NCBI RefSeq assembly: GCF_005144885.1
Contig: NZ_CP039690.1
Coordinates: 3,237,001 to 3,301,000 of the forward strand
Length of the DNA stretch: 64,000 nt
Direction: 5' to 3'
DNA from: Phreatobacter stygius
GTDB lineage: Bacteria > Pseudomonadota > Alphaproteobacteria > Rhizobiales > Phreatobacteraceae
The notes beneath the pieces were generated by a model, which saw only the letters and a program-made list of their open reading frames with translations, had not been told where the DNA came from and ran no database searches. The position numbers were made by a program, and so were the translations under genes. Positions 18,763 through 27,326 of the stretch are shown here, piece after piece (the first letter of the stretch is position 1; each line of letters starts with the position of its first letter).

Positions 18763-18907
18763 GCGGCAATCCTTGTCTGGCCTGGACGGGCGGCGGCGTG
18801 TTCGCGATCACTTGACGGCCTTGTATCCAACACGCACTGGATTAGGTATGGCAAACTATACGAACCCTCGAATTCGACAGAACGTGGGTCGCCACCGGAG
18901 GATCTTC

Positions 18908-19891
18908 ATGAACAAGCGTCATTTGCTCGCCGCCGCTGCGGCAGCCCTGGTCGCCGGCGCCGTGCCCGCCGCCGCGCAGACCTTCCCGTCCCGGCCGATC
19001 ACCATGATCATTCCGTTCGCCGCCGGCGGACCGACCGATGTGGTCGCGCGCATCGTCGCCGAGAGCATGAGCCGGTCGCTTGGCCAGGCCGTGGTCATCG
19101 AAAACGTCTCGGGTGCCGGCGGCACCACCGGCTCGACCCGCCTGACCACGCAGGCCGCAGACGGCTACACCATCATGATCGGCCATACCGGCACCCATGC
19201 CGCGTCGGTCGCGCTCTATCCGAACCTGCGTTACAATCCGGCGGCGGATTTTACGCCGATCGGACTGGTCAACACCAATGCCATCCTGATCACCGCCAAG
19301 AACGCCCTGCCGGCCAACACGCTCGCCGAGTTCGTCGCCTGGATCAAGGCCAACGAGCGGACCGCCAACAATGCCCATGCCGGCATCGGTTCGGTCAGCC
19401 ACACCACCTGCCTGCTGCTCAATTCGATCATTGGCGTGAACCCGCAGACCGTGCCTTATCGCGGCACCGGCCCGGCGATGAACGACCTGGTCGCCGGCCA
19501 GGTCGACTATCTCTGCGATCAGGTCGTCAATGTCGCGCCGCAGGTGCGTGCCGGCACGATCAAGGCTTTCGCGGTCGCCCAGCAGACCCGCAATCAGGCC
19601 TTGCCCAACGTGCCGACCACGGCGGAAGCCGGCCTGCCGGCCTATCAGGTGGTGGTCTGGAACGCCATGCTGGCGCCCAAGGGCACGCCGGCGCCGGTCA
19701 TCACCAAGCTCAACGAAGCACTGCGCGCGGCGCTTGCCGACGCCGGCGTGCGCGCGCGCCTGGCCGAGCTCGGCGCCGATCTGCCGAGCGATGTCCAGGT
19801 GAGCCCGGCCGGCCTGCAGGCCTTCATCGAGGCCGAGATCGCCAAGTGGACGCCGGTGATCAAGGCGGCGGGCGTCACCGCGACCAACTGA
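18908..19891 (+). CDS. Tripartite tricarboxylate transporter substrate-binding protein (TctC/Bug), copy 2
   Basis: 327 residues, paralogous to the protein at 16843: signal peptide MNKRHLLAAAAAALVAGAVPAAAQ, then TFPSRPITMIIPFAAGGPTD, IENVSGAGGTTGSTRL and VPYRGTGPAMNDLVAGQVDY. GGAG lies upstream of the ATG at 18908; the long upstream open frame is not coding. It is divergent from the haloacetate-dehalogenase-like gene, suggesting the bound ligand may be that enzyme's substrate or a related acid. There are no adjacent TctAB permease genes. Confidence 0.92.
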   Translation: MNKRHLLAAAAAALVAGAVPAAAQTFPSRPITMIIPFAAGGPTDVVARIVAESMSRSLGQAVVIENVSGAGGTTGSTRLTTQAADGYTIMIGHTGTHAASVALYPNLRYNPAADFTPIGLVNTNAILITAKNALPANTLAEFVAWIKANERTANNAHAGIGSVSHTTCLLLNSIIGVNPQTVPYRGTGPAMNDLVAGQVDYLCDQVVNVAPQVRAGTIKAFAVAQQTRNQALPNVPTTAEAGLPAYQVVVWNAMLAPKGTPAPVITKLNEALRAALADAGVRARLAELGADLPSDVQVSPAGLQAFIEAEIAKWTPVIKAAGVTATN

Positions 19892-19911
19892 TCGTCGCGC
19901 GCACCGTTCGG

Positions 19912-19950
19912 CCAAGAATCAGTACCCAAGAACCAGTACCCAAGAACCAG
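19912..19950. repeat. 14-base tandem repeat, 2.8 copies
   Basis: The unit CCAAGAACCAGTAC occurs at 19912-19925 (one mismatch, T at 19919), 19926-19939 and 19940-19950 (partial). It sits between the TctC stop and a hairpin. A short microsatellite-like element of low GC relative to its surroundings. Confidence 0.85.
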
Positions 19951-19971
19951 CGCCCGGCCTCGTGCCGGGCG
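19951..19971. terminator. Hairpin between convergent genes
   Basis: CGCCCGGC and GCCGGGCG are perfect eight-base arms around CTCGT, between the TctC stop (19891) and the end of the leftward ATPase gene (19999). Only a weak T-containing tract follows. It probably terminates transcription from one or both sides. Confidence 0.55.
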
Positions 19972-19998
19972 TTGCCGTTCAGGGCCGCCGGCGGCGGC

Positions 19999-20565
19999 TC
20001 AGGTCTTTCCTGCGAGGGTCGCGATGACGAAGTCGACGCGGGCGGCGACCGGCGCGCGCGGCAGTTCCACCAGCTCATAACCGTATTGGCGATAGGTCAG
20101 GACCATCGCGCTATGGGTTCGCGCGGCCTCGTCCAGGTCCTGCTTCCGCTCGCCGTCGGTTCGGTAGATCTCCGGCCAGGGCGGCGCGATGAAGACGCGC
20201 CGGTTGTAGCGCAGCGTCCTGGCCGCGACATCCATATGGTGCGGGATCGGCAGGCCGATCAGGTTGAGATAGCCGAGCACATCGGGCACGCCGCGATCAA
20301 ACAGGACGGCGCCGGGCTGGCCCGCCGCGGCGTGATAGTTGCCCATTTCGAAAGCCAGCATCATCTCGGCGAACAAGGCGCGATCAAGCCAGGGCAAGGC
20401 GCGTCCGCCGATCGCCTGCTGGTCCCGGATGATCCTCCGGCCGACCTCCTCGGAGGTCGCGAGCCCGGCGGTCTTCAAGGCGTCGATCAGCGTGGTCTTG
20501 CCGGAGCCCGGACCACCGGTGACGACGAAGAGGCGGCCGGGTCCGTGGATGGGGTGGTCAGGCAT
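19999..20565 (-). CDS. AAA-type predicted ATPase/kinase (AAA_28-like)
   Basis: 188 residues. P-loop GGPGSGKTT lies near the N-terminus, VLFDRGVPDVLGYLNL looks like the acidic second motif, and VFIAPPWPEIYRTDGERKQDLDEA is typical of the small AAA_28 proteins of unknown function that resemble nucleotide kinases. No substrate-specific feature is recognisable. The ATG at 20565 is preferred to one at 20595. It may form an operon with the MocR gene upstream (91-base gap). Confidence 0.8.
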   Translation of the reverse strand: MPDHPIHGPGRLFVVTGGPGSGKTTLIDALKTAGLATSEEVGRRIIRDQQAIGGRALPWLDRALFAEMMLAFEMGNYHAAAGQPGAVLFDRGVPDVLGYLNLIGLPIPHHMDVAARTLRYNRRVFIAPPWPEIYRTDGERKQDLDEAARTHSAMVLTYRQYGYELVELPRAPVAARVDFVIATLAGKT

Positions 20566-20656
20566 GGGCGGGCGCCTCTCCCGGCGGTTGATCAATCGAT
20601 GACGACGGCCGAACGCCCAAAGTGGCGGCAGGCTGGTTCAAGGTCCATCGGCTTGT

Positions 20657-22036
20657 TCAAATGACGGCGGGCAGGCCGTAATCGCCGCCGGCTCCCTGTG
20701 CCAGCAGCTTGGCGATAACAGCAAGGCCGTGGGCGAGTTCGTCGGGCGGTGGGGCGCCCAGGCAGAGCCGGATCCCGGAGAGCTGCACCGTCGGGTCGAC
20801 CGCCAGCGCCGAAGGCGGCGTGACCATCACGCCAAGCGCGGCGGCACCTTCCGCAACATGCAGCGCCGCCGCCATGGGCATGGGCAGCCAGGCATGAAAC
20901 CCGTTGCTCCCCGATGCCGCCAGCTGGCCGGGCAGTGCGGCGCGCGCCATGGCCATTCGCCTCGCCGCCTCGGCGCGGACCGATGCGCCGACCGAAGTCG
21001 CGGTCCCGTCCGTCAGCCACTGCGCCATGATCAGGTTGCAGAGCGGCGAGGCCATGGTGCTTGTCGTCTGGAGCATGGCGAGCGCGCGATCGATCAGCCC
21101 GGGCGGCGTGGCCAGGACGCCGATGCGCAGGCCTGGACTGAGGTTCTTCGAAAGGCCGTTGACGTAGAGGCTACGCTCGGGGGCGAGCGCCGCCAGCGCG
21201 GGCAGGTCAGGCGGGGTGAACAGCGAATAGACGTCGTCCTCGACAATGGTGACGTCATGGGCCCTGCAGAGCCGGACGATATCCTGGCGCCGCGCCAGGC
21301 CCATCGTGGCGGCCGTCGGATTTTGCAGCGTCGGCGTCACATAGAGGGCAACCGGGCCATGGTCGGTTCGGCTGCGCAAGGCCCGGTCGAGAGCCTCGGG
21401 CCTCAGGCCCTCCTCGTCGATGTCGAGCGGCTTCATCCGATAGTCCGCATGGCGCGCGAGCGCGATCGCTCCGGGATAGGTCACCGCCTCGGTCAGCAGC
21501 AGGCCACCGCGCGGGCAGGCCAGCGCCAAGGCAATGGACAGGGCGTGCTGCGCGCCGTTGCAGAGAAGCAGACGATCCGGCGCGATCGCGAGGCGATGAT
21601 CGGCCAGCCATCGCGCCATCAACATCCGATGGTCGTCACGGCCGGCGGCGGGGCAATAGCGCCCGAAACTCTCCGCGCCGAGCCGTCCGGTCAGCGTTGC
21701 GAGTGTCGCCGTCATCAGCCGGTCACTCAGCATCTGAGGCGGCGTATTGACGCTGAGATCGACAACCGTCCTGGCGCGCAGGATGGAGCCCGCAACGAAC
21801 ATTCCCCGTCCGCGCTCGCTCTGCACCAGCCCTCGCCGTTCCAGCACCGCATAAGCCCTGGTGACGGTGCCGAGCCCTATGCCGAGCTGAAAGGCCAGGT
21901 CGCGATGCGGCGGCAGGCGCGCGCCGGCCGGGACAGAGCCGGCAGCAATGTCCTCCGCAAGCGCCGCGACCAGCCGCTCATAGGGCGGGCCCGCCGTTTC
22001 GCCGAGTCGTGGCTGCCAGGGCGACGCGAGACGCAT
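20657..22036 (-). CDS. MocR-type regulator (GntR winged helix fused to an aminotransferase-like domain), copy 1
   Basis: 459 residues. The N-terminal GntR helix-turn-helix (PPHRDLAFQLGIGLGTVTRAY, VQSERGRGMFV) is joined to a fold-type-I PLP domain; the cofactor lysine is in LYVNGLSKNLSPGLR and the Asp of IVEDDVYSLF is kept. MocR proteins use PLP or a PLP adduct as effector and often control transport or metabolism of amino compounds. The ATG at 22036 is chosen because the ATG at 22066 lies inside the inverted-repeat operator. It is divergent from a LysE exporter gene, its probable target. Confidence 0.9.
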   Translation of the reverse strand: MRLASPWQPRLGETAGPPYERLVAALAEDIAAGSVPAGARLPPHRDLAFQLGIGLGTVTRAYAVLERRGLVQSERGRGMFVAGSILRARTVVDLSVNTPPQMLSDRLMTATLATLTGRLGAESFGRYCPAAGRDDHRMLMARWLADHRLAIAPDRLLLCNGAQHALSIALALACPRGGLLLTEAVTYPGAIALARHADYRMKPLDIDEEGLRPEALDRALRSRTDHGPVALYVTPTLQNPTAATMGLARRQDIVRLCRAHDVTIVEDDVYSLFTPPDLPALAALAPERSLYVNGLSKNLSPGLRIGVLATPPGLIDRALAMLQTTSTMASPLCNLIMAQWLTDGTATSVGASVRAEAARRMAMARAALPGQLAASGSNGFHAWLPMPMAAALHVAEGAAALGVMVTPPSALAVDPTVQLSGIRLCLGAPPPDELAHGLAVIAKLLAQGAGGDYGLPAVI

Positions 22037-22048
22037 GAGGATTCCAAG

Positions 22049-22095
22049 AATAGTGTCACATGACACTATTATGGTATCGCCAAAAGTGTCACATG
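22049..22095. promoter_or_regulatory. Probable MocR operator: perfect inverted repeat plus a direct repeat half
   Basis: Arms AATAGTGTCA (22049-22058) and TGACACTATT (22061-22070) form a perfect 10-base inverted repeat with spacer CA. The 11-mer AGTGTCACATG at 22052-22062 recurs at 22085-22095, 33 bases away (about three helical turns). Direct repeats of this spacing fit the known MocR mode of binding (as in GabR and PdxR). The sites lie between the divergent MocR and LysE genes. Confidence 0.8.
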
Positions 22096-22138
22096 TCTAT
22101 TGCAGCCGCACCTGCCGATGGATCGCGGTGCCCGCCTT

Positions 22139-22744
22139 ATGACCCCAAGCCTGCTGCTGACCTTTGCAACCTATGCCTTCGTGACCTCCATCACGCCCGG
22201 ACCGAACAATGCGATGGTGCTGGCGTCGGGACTGAATTTCGGATTTCGCAGGACGATCCCGCATCTCCTCGGCATCAACCTCGGCTTCTCGGCCATGGTG
22301 CTGGCGGTTGGCCTGGGGCTTGGCGGCGTCTTCACCGCCTGGCCTGTCCTCCACGACGTGCTGCGTTATGTCGGCGCCCTCTATCTCGTTTATCTCGCCT
22401 GGAAGATCGCCCGATCGGGGACAACGGCCGATGGCGCGGCCGCCGCCCGGCCGATGAGCTTCGCGCAAGCCGCGGCGTTTCAATGGGTCAATCCCAAGGC
22501 CTGGATCATGGCGATCGGGGCGGTGGCGACCTACACCCCGCAAAATGGCTTCTTTCTCAACATCGTCGTCGTGACCGTCGTTTTCGCCTTGATCAACGGG
22601 CCGTGCATCGCGGCCTGGGCCGGATTCGGCGTCGTGCTGCGCCGGGTCCTGACCGGAGCCCGCTCCCAGCGCATCTTCAATCTGGCGATGGCAACACTTC
22701 TCGTCCTGTCGCTGGCGCCGATCCTGTTCGACAGCCTGAAATGA
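22139..22744 (+). CDS. LysE-family amino-acid exporter, copy 1
   Basis: 201-residue inner-membrane protein with about six hydrophobic segments. ITPGPNNAMVLASGLNFGFRRTIPHLLGI near the N-terminus is the LysE/RhtB signature and FQWVNPKAWIMAIGA is the second conserved region. It probably exports an amino acid or related amine. The ATG at 22139 is used; ATG 22118 is possible. It is divergent from the MocR gene, with operator-like repeats between them. Confidence 0.88.
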   Translation: MTPSLLLTFATYAFVTSITPGPNNAMVLASGLNFGFRRTIPHLLGINLGFSAMVLAVGLGLGGVFTAWPVLHDVLRYVGALYLVYLAWKIARSGTTADGAAAARPMSFAQAAAFQWVNPKAWIMAIGAVATYTPQNGFFLNIVVVTVVFALINGPCIAAWAGFGVVLRRVLTGARSQRIFNLAMATLLVLSLAPILFDSLK

Positions 22745-22795
22745 GGCCACGCGCCGTGAGCCCGTCGCCATCGGCCGAGGTTCGAGAAACGCAGG

Positions 22796-23839
22796 CTAGT
22801 TCCGCTGCGGCGGCCGGTTCTCGAACCGCTTCGACCATTCCGCCAGGATCCGGTCGCGATTATCGGCCATCCAGGTGTAGTTGAGCTGGATCATCCGGCT
22901 TTCGGCATCGGTCGGATAATTGGGCGGCACATTGACGATGCCCGGCCTTGCGACGATGCCGTAGAAGCGCGCGAACAGTTCATTGGCGTTGCGGCCGGTC
23001 GCCCAGTCGGCGATCCGCCGCGCGGCGGCGGCCTGGGCCGGCGGCCGGCCACGAATGATCGCGAGCGCGCCCATTTCCCAGCCGACACCGTCGCGCGGCA
23101 CGATGATGTCGATCGGCGCGCCCAGGCTGCGTTCGCGCGCCGCGCGCATGTCGAAGCTGATGCCGATGACCCGCTCGCCGCGCGCCGCCTGAACGCACGG
23201 CGCGCTGCCGGAATGGGTGTAGAGCGACACGTTGCGGTCCAGCGCTTCCATGTAGCGCCAGGCGGCGTCCTCGCCCATGATCTGGATCCAGCTGGCGACG
23301 ATCAGAAAGCCGGTGCCGGACGAAGCCGGGTGCGGCATGACCAGCCGGCTGCGCAGGCTCGGATGGATCAGGTCGCCCCAGCTTTCCGGCTTCGGGATGT
23401 TGGCCTTGCCGGCTTCGACCGTGTTGAAGCAGAGCGCGATCACGAAGGCGTCGAGGCCGGTCCAGCTATAGGGCTCGCTGGTGTCCTGAAACGCCGGCTT
23501 GAGGCCTTCGGCGCCTTGCGGGCGATAGGCTTCCAGCAGGTTCATTCGTTCGAGCAGCAACAGGCTGGAGGTCACCAGGCCGAACACCATGTCGGCGCGC
23601 GGACTGTCGCGCTCGGCCATCAGCCGGGCCGTGATCACGCCGGTCGAATCGCGCACCCATTGGACCTCGATATCGGGCAGGTCGGTTTCGATCGCGGCCT
23701 TCAGGGCGCTGAGCTCTTCGGTTTCGGTCGCGGTATAGACCATCACCCGCGTCCGGCTTTGCGCCCCGACGTCGGCCGCACCGGCGATCAGAAGGGTTGC
23801 GCCGAGGGCCAAGGCGGCGAGCCGACACGAAAACCCCAT
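22796..23839 (-). CDS. Orphan ABC transporter substrate-binding protein (Fe3+/2-aminoethylphosphonate type)
   Basis: 347 residues with a Sec signal peptide (MGFSCRLAALALGATLLIAGAADVGAQ). The mature start VMVYTATETEELSALKAAIE and the GTGFLIVASWIQIMGEDAAWRYME segment resemble the AfuA/PhnS group of periplasmic proteins that bind ferric iron or aminoethylphosphonate. No permease or ATPase gene is adjacent, so the ligand is uncertain. Confidence 0.8.
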   Translation of the reverse strand: MGFSCRLAALALGATLLIAGAADVGAQSRTRVMVYTATETEELSALKAAIETDLPDIEVQWVRDSTGVITARLMAERDSPRADMVFGLVTSSLLLLERMNLLEAYRPQGAEGLKPAFQDTSEPYSWTGLDAFVIALCFNTVEAGKANIPKPESWGDLIHPSLRSRLVMPHPASSGTGFLIVASWIQIMGEDAAWRYMEALDRNVSLYTHSGSAPCVQAARGERVIGISFDMRAARERSLGAPIDIIVPRDGVGWEMGALAIIRGRPPAQAAAARRIADWATGRNANELFARFYGIVARPGIVNVPPNYPTDAESRMIQLNYTWMADNRDRILAEWSKRFENRPPQRN

Positions 23840-23943
23840 GGTCTGCCCCCTTCGGGCCCATCCCCCCGAGCCCGTCCGATCATAAACCGATTGAATGCGC
23901 CGTGACAGATGTCAATCAAGCACCAAACGGACCAGATATGCCG

Positions 23944-25236
23944 TCAGGTTACCAGAATCGCCCGGAAATCATTGACATTGGTATGGGTCGGCCCGGTGAC
24001 GACGAGGCCGTCGAGGGCCGCGAAAAAGCCGAAGCCGTCGTGGCGGTCGAGATAGCTGCGCGGGTTGAGCCCACGCTCGGCGGCGGCCGCGATCAGGGCG
24101 GGTGTCACCACCGCGCCGGCATTGGCCTCGACCCCGTCAATGCCGTCGGTGTCGATGGCCAGCGCATGCACCCGTTCGCGATGGGCGGGCGAGAAGCCCT
24201 GGATCGCGACGGCGAAGGCCAGGGCGAACTCGGAATTCCGGCCGCCGCGGCCGGTTGGGCGATCCCTGGGCAAGGTGACGGTGGTCTCGCCGCCGGACAG
24301 GATCAGCACAGGCGGCTTGGCCGGCAGGCCGTGTTCGAGGATCGAGCGGGCAAGCGCGGCATGGACCAGGGCCACGTCGCGCGCCTCGCCCTCGATGGTG
24401 TCGCCGAGCACCAGTGTCGTCAGCCCGGCATCCGCGGCAATCCTGGCCGCCGCGCGCAGGCTCTCGACCGGCCTGGCGATCAGCCGGATATCGATGCCGC
24501 CGGCAAAGGCCGGGTGATCCGGCTTCGGGCTTTCCGAGGCCGGGTCCTGCAGGTGGAGCATGACGCTTGCCGGCAGGTCCATCCGATAGCGCTGGATGAT
24601 GGCGAGCGCGTCCTTGCGTGTCGTCGGGTCCGGCACGGTCGGCCCCGAGGCGATCACCGCCGGGTCGTCGCCGGGCACATCGGAAATCGCGATCGTCACG
24701 ACCTTGGCCGGATAGGCGGCGGCGGCGAGCCGGCCGCCGGCAATGGCCGAAACGTGCTTGCGGACACAGTTCATCGCGCCGATATCGGCGCCCGAGGCGA
24801 GCAGGGCGGAATTGACCGCCTTCAGGTCGTCGAGTGTCAGCGCTCCGGCGGGCGCGGCCAGCAGGGCCGAGCCGCCGCCGGAAATCAGCGCGACCACCAG
24901 GTCATCGGCGGACAGGCGGGCGAGCCGTTGCAGGATGCGGTCGCTGGCGGCGAGCCCGGCCGCATCCGGCACCGGATGGGCGGCTTCCAGCACCTCGATG
25001 CGTGTGCAGGGCACCGCATGGCCGTAGCGGGTGACCACGGTGCCGGTGAGCGGCGCCGGCCAGACCTTCTCGAAGGCGGCGGCCATCGCGGCGGCGGCCT
25101 TGCCGGCACCGACGACAACGGTCCGGCCGGTCGGTACCGGCGGCAGGTGATCGGCGATCCGGTCGGGCAGGGCCGCGGCAATGGCCGCGTGGCCGAGCGA
25201 GATCAGGAAGGCGCGGGGGTCTGAAAGATCTGTCAC
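23944..25236 (-). CDS. Glycerate 2-kinase (TtuD/MOFRL family)
   Basis: 430 residues. The N-terminal DUF4147 domain contains [28 protein letters not shown] and ISGGGSALL. The C-terminal MOFRL domain contains [13 protein letters not shown] and [11 protein letters not shown] followed by [11 protein letters not shown]. Class II glycerate kinases phosphorylate D-glycerate at C2, feeding 2-phosphoglycerate into glycolysis. Homologs (ttuD) sit with tartrate dehydrogenase (ttuC) in tartrate-utilisation clusters, and two ttuC-like genes lie 8-10 kb away here. Confidence 0.92.
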   Translation of the reverse strand: MTDLSDPRAFLISLGHAAIAAALPDRIADHLPPVPTGRTVVVGAGKAAAAMAAAFEKVWPAPLTGTVVTRYGHAVPCTRIEVLEAAHPVPDAAGLAASDRILQRLARLSADDLVVALISGGGSALLAAPAGALTLDDLKAVNSALLASGADIGAMNCVRKHVSAIAGGRLAAAAYPAKVVTIAISDVPGDDPAVIASGPTVPDPTTRKDALAIIQRYRMDLPASVMLHLQDPASESPKPDHPAFAGGIDIRLIARPVESLRAAARIAADAGLTTLVLGDTIEGEARDVALVHAALARSILEHGLPAKPPVLILSGGETTVTLPRDRPTGRGGRNSEFALAFAVAIQGFSPAHRERVHALAIDTDGIDGVEANAGAVVTPALIAAAAERGLNPRSYLDRHDGFGFFAALDGLVVTGPTHTNVNDFRAILVT

Positions 25237-25374
25237 GGGCTGACCTGTCGAAGCGGGCCGTCAAACAAGCAGGTCGCGGCCGGCGCGGCAAGCGCGGTTT
25301 GCCGGTTCGTCCGCGGTGGGCGCAGACCGTGCGGAGAACGGCCATCCCGTTGGGCGCTACCCAGGGCTCGGCGC

Positions 25375-26025
25375 ATGACGTATGGCTGCCTGATGCCTTA
25401 TCCGTTCAACCAGGCCTGCCGGACCGAGATTGCCGACCGCGTCGCGGCCTTCCGGCGTTTGCCCAAGGACGCGGCCGGGCAGGCCTTGAAACAGGCGGCC
25501 GTGGCGATCGTTCTGGTCGAAGCCGGCGAAGCCTCGGGCGAAACGGCTTTCCTGCTGACGCGACGGGCCACCGGCCTGCGCTCCCACGGCGGCCAATGGG
25601 CTTTGCCGGGCGGGCGCTGTGACGCTGGCGAGACGCCGGCCGAAGCGGCGCTGCGTGAACTCGATGAAGAGATCGGCCTGAAACTCGGCGCCGCTGACGT
25701 CCTGGGTGTGCTCGACGACTATCCGACCCGTTCGGGTTATCTGGTGACGCCGGTGGTGGCCTGGGCGGTCGGCAGCGCCGCGCTTCGCCTGAACCGGGAG
25801 GAGGTGTCGTCGGTCCATCGCATTCCGCTGGCCGAGATCATGCGGCCGGATGTCGTCGATTTCACCACGATCCCGGAGAGCCGGCGGCAGGTGGTGCGCA
25901 TGGCGATCTCGGGCGACATCATCCATGCACCCACCGCCGCCTTGATCTACCAGTTCCGCGAAGTGCTGGCCGGCCGCGCCACGCGGGTCAACGATCTCGA
26001 GCAGCCGCTGTTCGCCTGGCGCTGA
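25375..26025 (+). CDS. Nudix hydrolase, CoA-diphosphatase-like
   Basis: 216 residues. The Nudix box begins at [18 protein letters not shown] and continues DEEIGL, matching the G...E...RE..EE pattern. [21 protein letters not shown] just before it is characteristic of the CoA pyrophosphatase branch (NudL/YeaB). The C-terminal part predicts no membrane segment. An ATG at 25393 is an alternative start. It is oriented with, but not coupled to, the acyl-CoA dehydrogenase at 26132. Confidence 0.85.
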   Translation: MTYGCLMPYPFNQACRTEIADRVAAFRRLPKDAAGQALKQAAVAIVLVEAGEASGETAFLLTRRATGLRSHGGQWALPGGRCDAGETPAEAALRELDEEIGLKLGAADVLGVLDDYPTRSGYLVTPVVAWAVGSAALRLNREEVSSVHRIPLAEIMRPDVVDFTTIPESRRQVVRMAISGDIIHAPTAALIYQFREVLAGRATRVNDLEQPLFAWR

Positions 26026-26131
26026 GGCTTTGGAACCACAAGGCATGCATTTCGGACGGATTGCCGGCCGGCTCAGGCTCTCCTAGAACACATGACCCGG
26101 CCCAGGCGCCCGTCCTGCCCCAAGAGCTCCG

Positions 26132-27283
26132 ATGCTGTTCGAACTCACGCAAGAAGAAGTGCTGATCCGCGACACCGCGCGCAAGATTGCGACCGACCGG
26201 ATCCAGCCCCTGGCCGAGACGCTCGATCGTGGCGGCGGTCGCGCGGAATTCCTCGCCAACCTGAAAGCGCTCGCGGAATCGGGCTTCATGGCGGTGAATA
26301 TCCGCTCCGAATTCGGCGGCACCGAAGCCGGCTCGGTCGCTTTCGCGCTGACCGTCGAGGAGCTTGGTTATGCCTGCGCCTCGACCGGCGTCACCGCCTC
26401 GGTGACCAATATGGTGGCCGAGGTCATCCAAGCGGTCGGCTCGGCTGCGCAGAAGCGGCTCTACATCCCGCGCCTGGCCGACGGCACCTATCCGGCCGGC
26501 GCCTTCTGCCTGACCGAAGCCGCTGCCGGTTCTGATCCGGCGGGCATGAAGACCCGCGCGCGCCGTGACGGCGACGATTTCGTGCTCGATGGCCAGAAGC
26601 TCTACATCACCTCGGGCGAATATGCCGGCCTGTTCATCGTCTGGGCGGTGACCGATCCCGAGGCCAAGAAGGGCAAGGGCATTTCCTGCTTCCTGGTCGA
26701 GGCCGGCACACCAGGGCTGACCATCGGCAAGGCCGAGAAGAAGCTCGGCCAGCACGGCTCGGCCACCAATGTCGTGCATTTCGACGGCTGCCGCGTGCCG
26801 GGCTCCGCCCTGATGGGCAAGCTCGACGACGGTTTCCGCATCGCGGTGGGGGAGTTGGCCGGCGGCCGCATCGGCATTGCTGCGCTGTCCCTCGGCATTG
26901 CCCGCGCCGCCATGGATGCGGCCAAGGCCTATGTCAGGGAACGTCAGCAGTTCGGCCAGGCGATCAGCGAGTTCCAGGGCATCCAGTGGATGATCGCCGA
27001 CCGCGAGACCGATCTGGAGGCGGCGCGCCTGCTGATCCTCAGCGCCGCGGCCAGGAAAGATCGCGGCGAACCGTTCGGGCGCGAGGCGTCGATGGCCAAG
27101 CTGTTTGCCTCCGAAGCGGCGCTGCGCGCCACCGACACGGCGCTGCAACTCCATGGCGGCGCCGGTTATTGCGCCGATTTCCCGGTCGAGCGGCATTTCC
27201 GCGATGCCCGCATCACCCGGATTTACGAGGGCACGAGCGAGGTCCAGCGCCTCATCATCGCCCGTGAGACGCTGCGGCAGTGA
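26132..27283 (+). CDS. Acyl-CoA dehydrogenase
   Basis: 383 residues, FAD-dependent. Standard domain order: N-terminal helices, the FAD-contacting AFCLTEAAAGSDPAGMKT, DGQKLYITSGEYAGL, and the C-terminal LQLHGGAGYCADFPVERHFRDARI with the catalytic Glu in IYEGTSEVQRL. All residues needed for alpha,beta-desaturation are present. A TPP-enzyme gene follows after 43 bases and is likely co-transcribed. Chain-length preference cannot be deduced. Confidence 0.92.
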   Translation: MLFELTQEEVLIRDTARKIATDRIQPLAETLDRGGGRAEFLANLKALAESGFMAVNIRSEFGGTEAGSVAFALTVEELGYACASTGVTASVTNMVAEVIQAVGSAAQKRLYIPRLADGTYPAGAFCLTEAAAGSDPAGMKTRARRDGDDFVLDGQKLYITSGEYAGLFIVWAVTDPEAKKGKGISCFLVEAGTPGLTIGKAEKKLGQHGSATNVVHFDGCRVPGSALMGKLDDGFRIAVGELAGGRIGIAALSLGIARAAMDAAKAYVRERQQFGQAISEFQGIQWMIADRETDLEAARLLILSAAARKDRGEPFGREASMAKLFASEAALRATDTALQLHGGAGYCADFPVERHFRDARITRIYEGTSEVQRLIIARETLRQ

Positions 27284-27326
27284 CCGCGGCCCGATCAGAA
27301 CACGACAAGACGAGGAAGCTTGAGGC

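Noticed and set aside
18812-18848. Sigma-70-like promoter before the second TctC gene (TTGACG and TAGGTA)
   Set aside because: The spacing between the best -35 and -10 candidates is wrong, and neither pairing is convincing without a mapped start.
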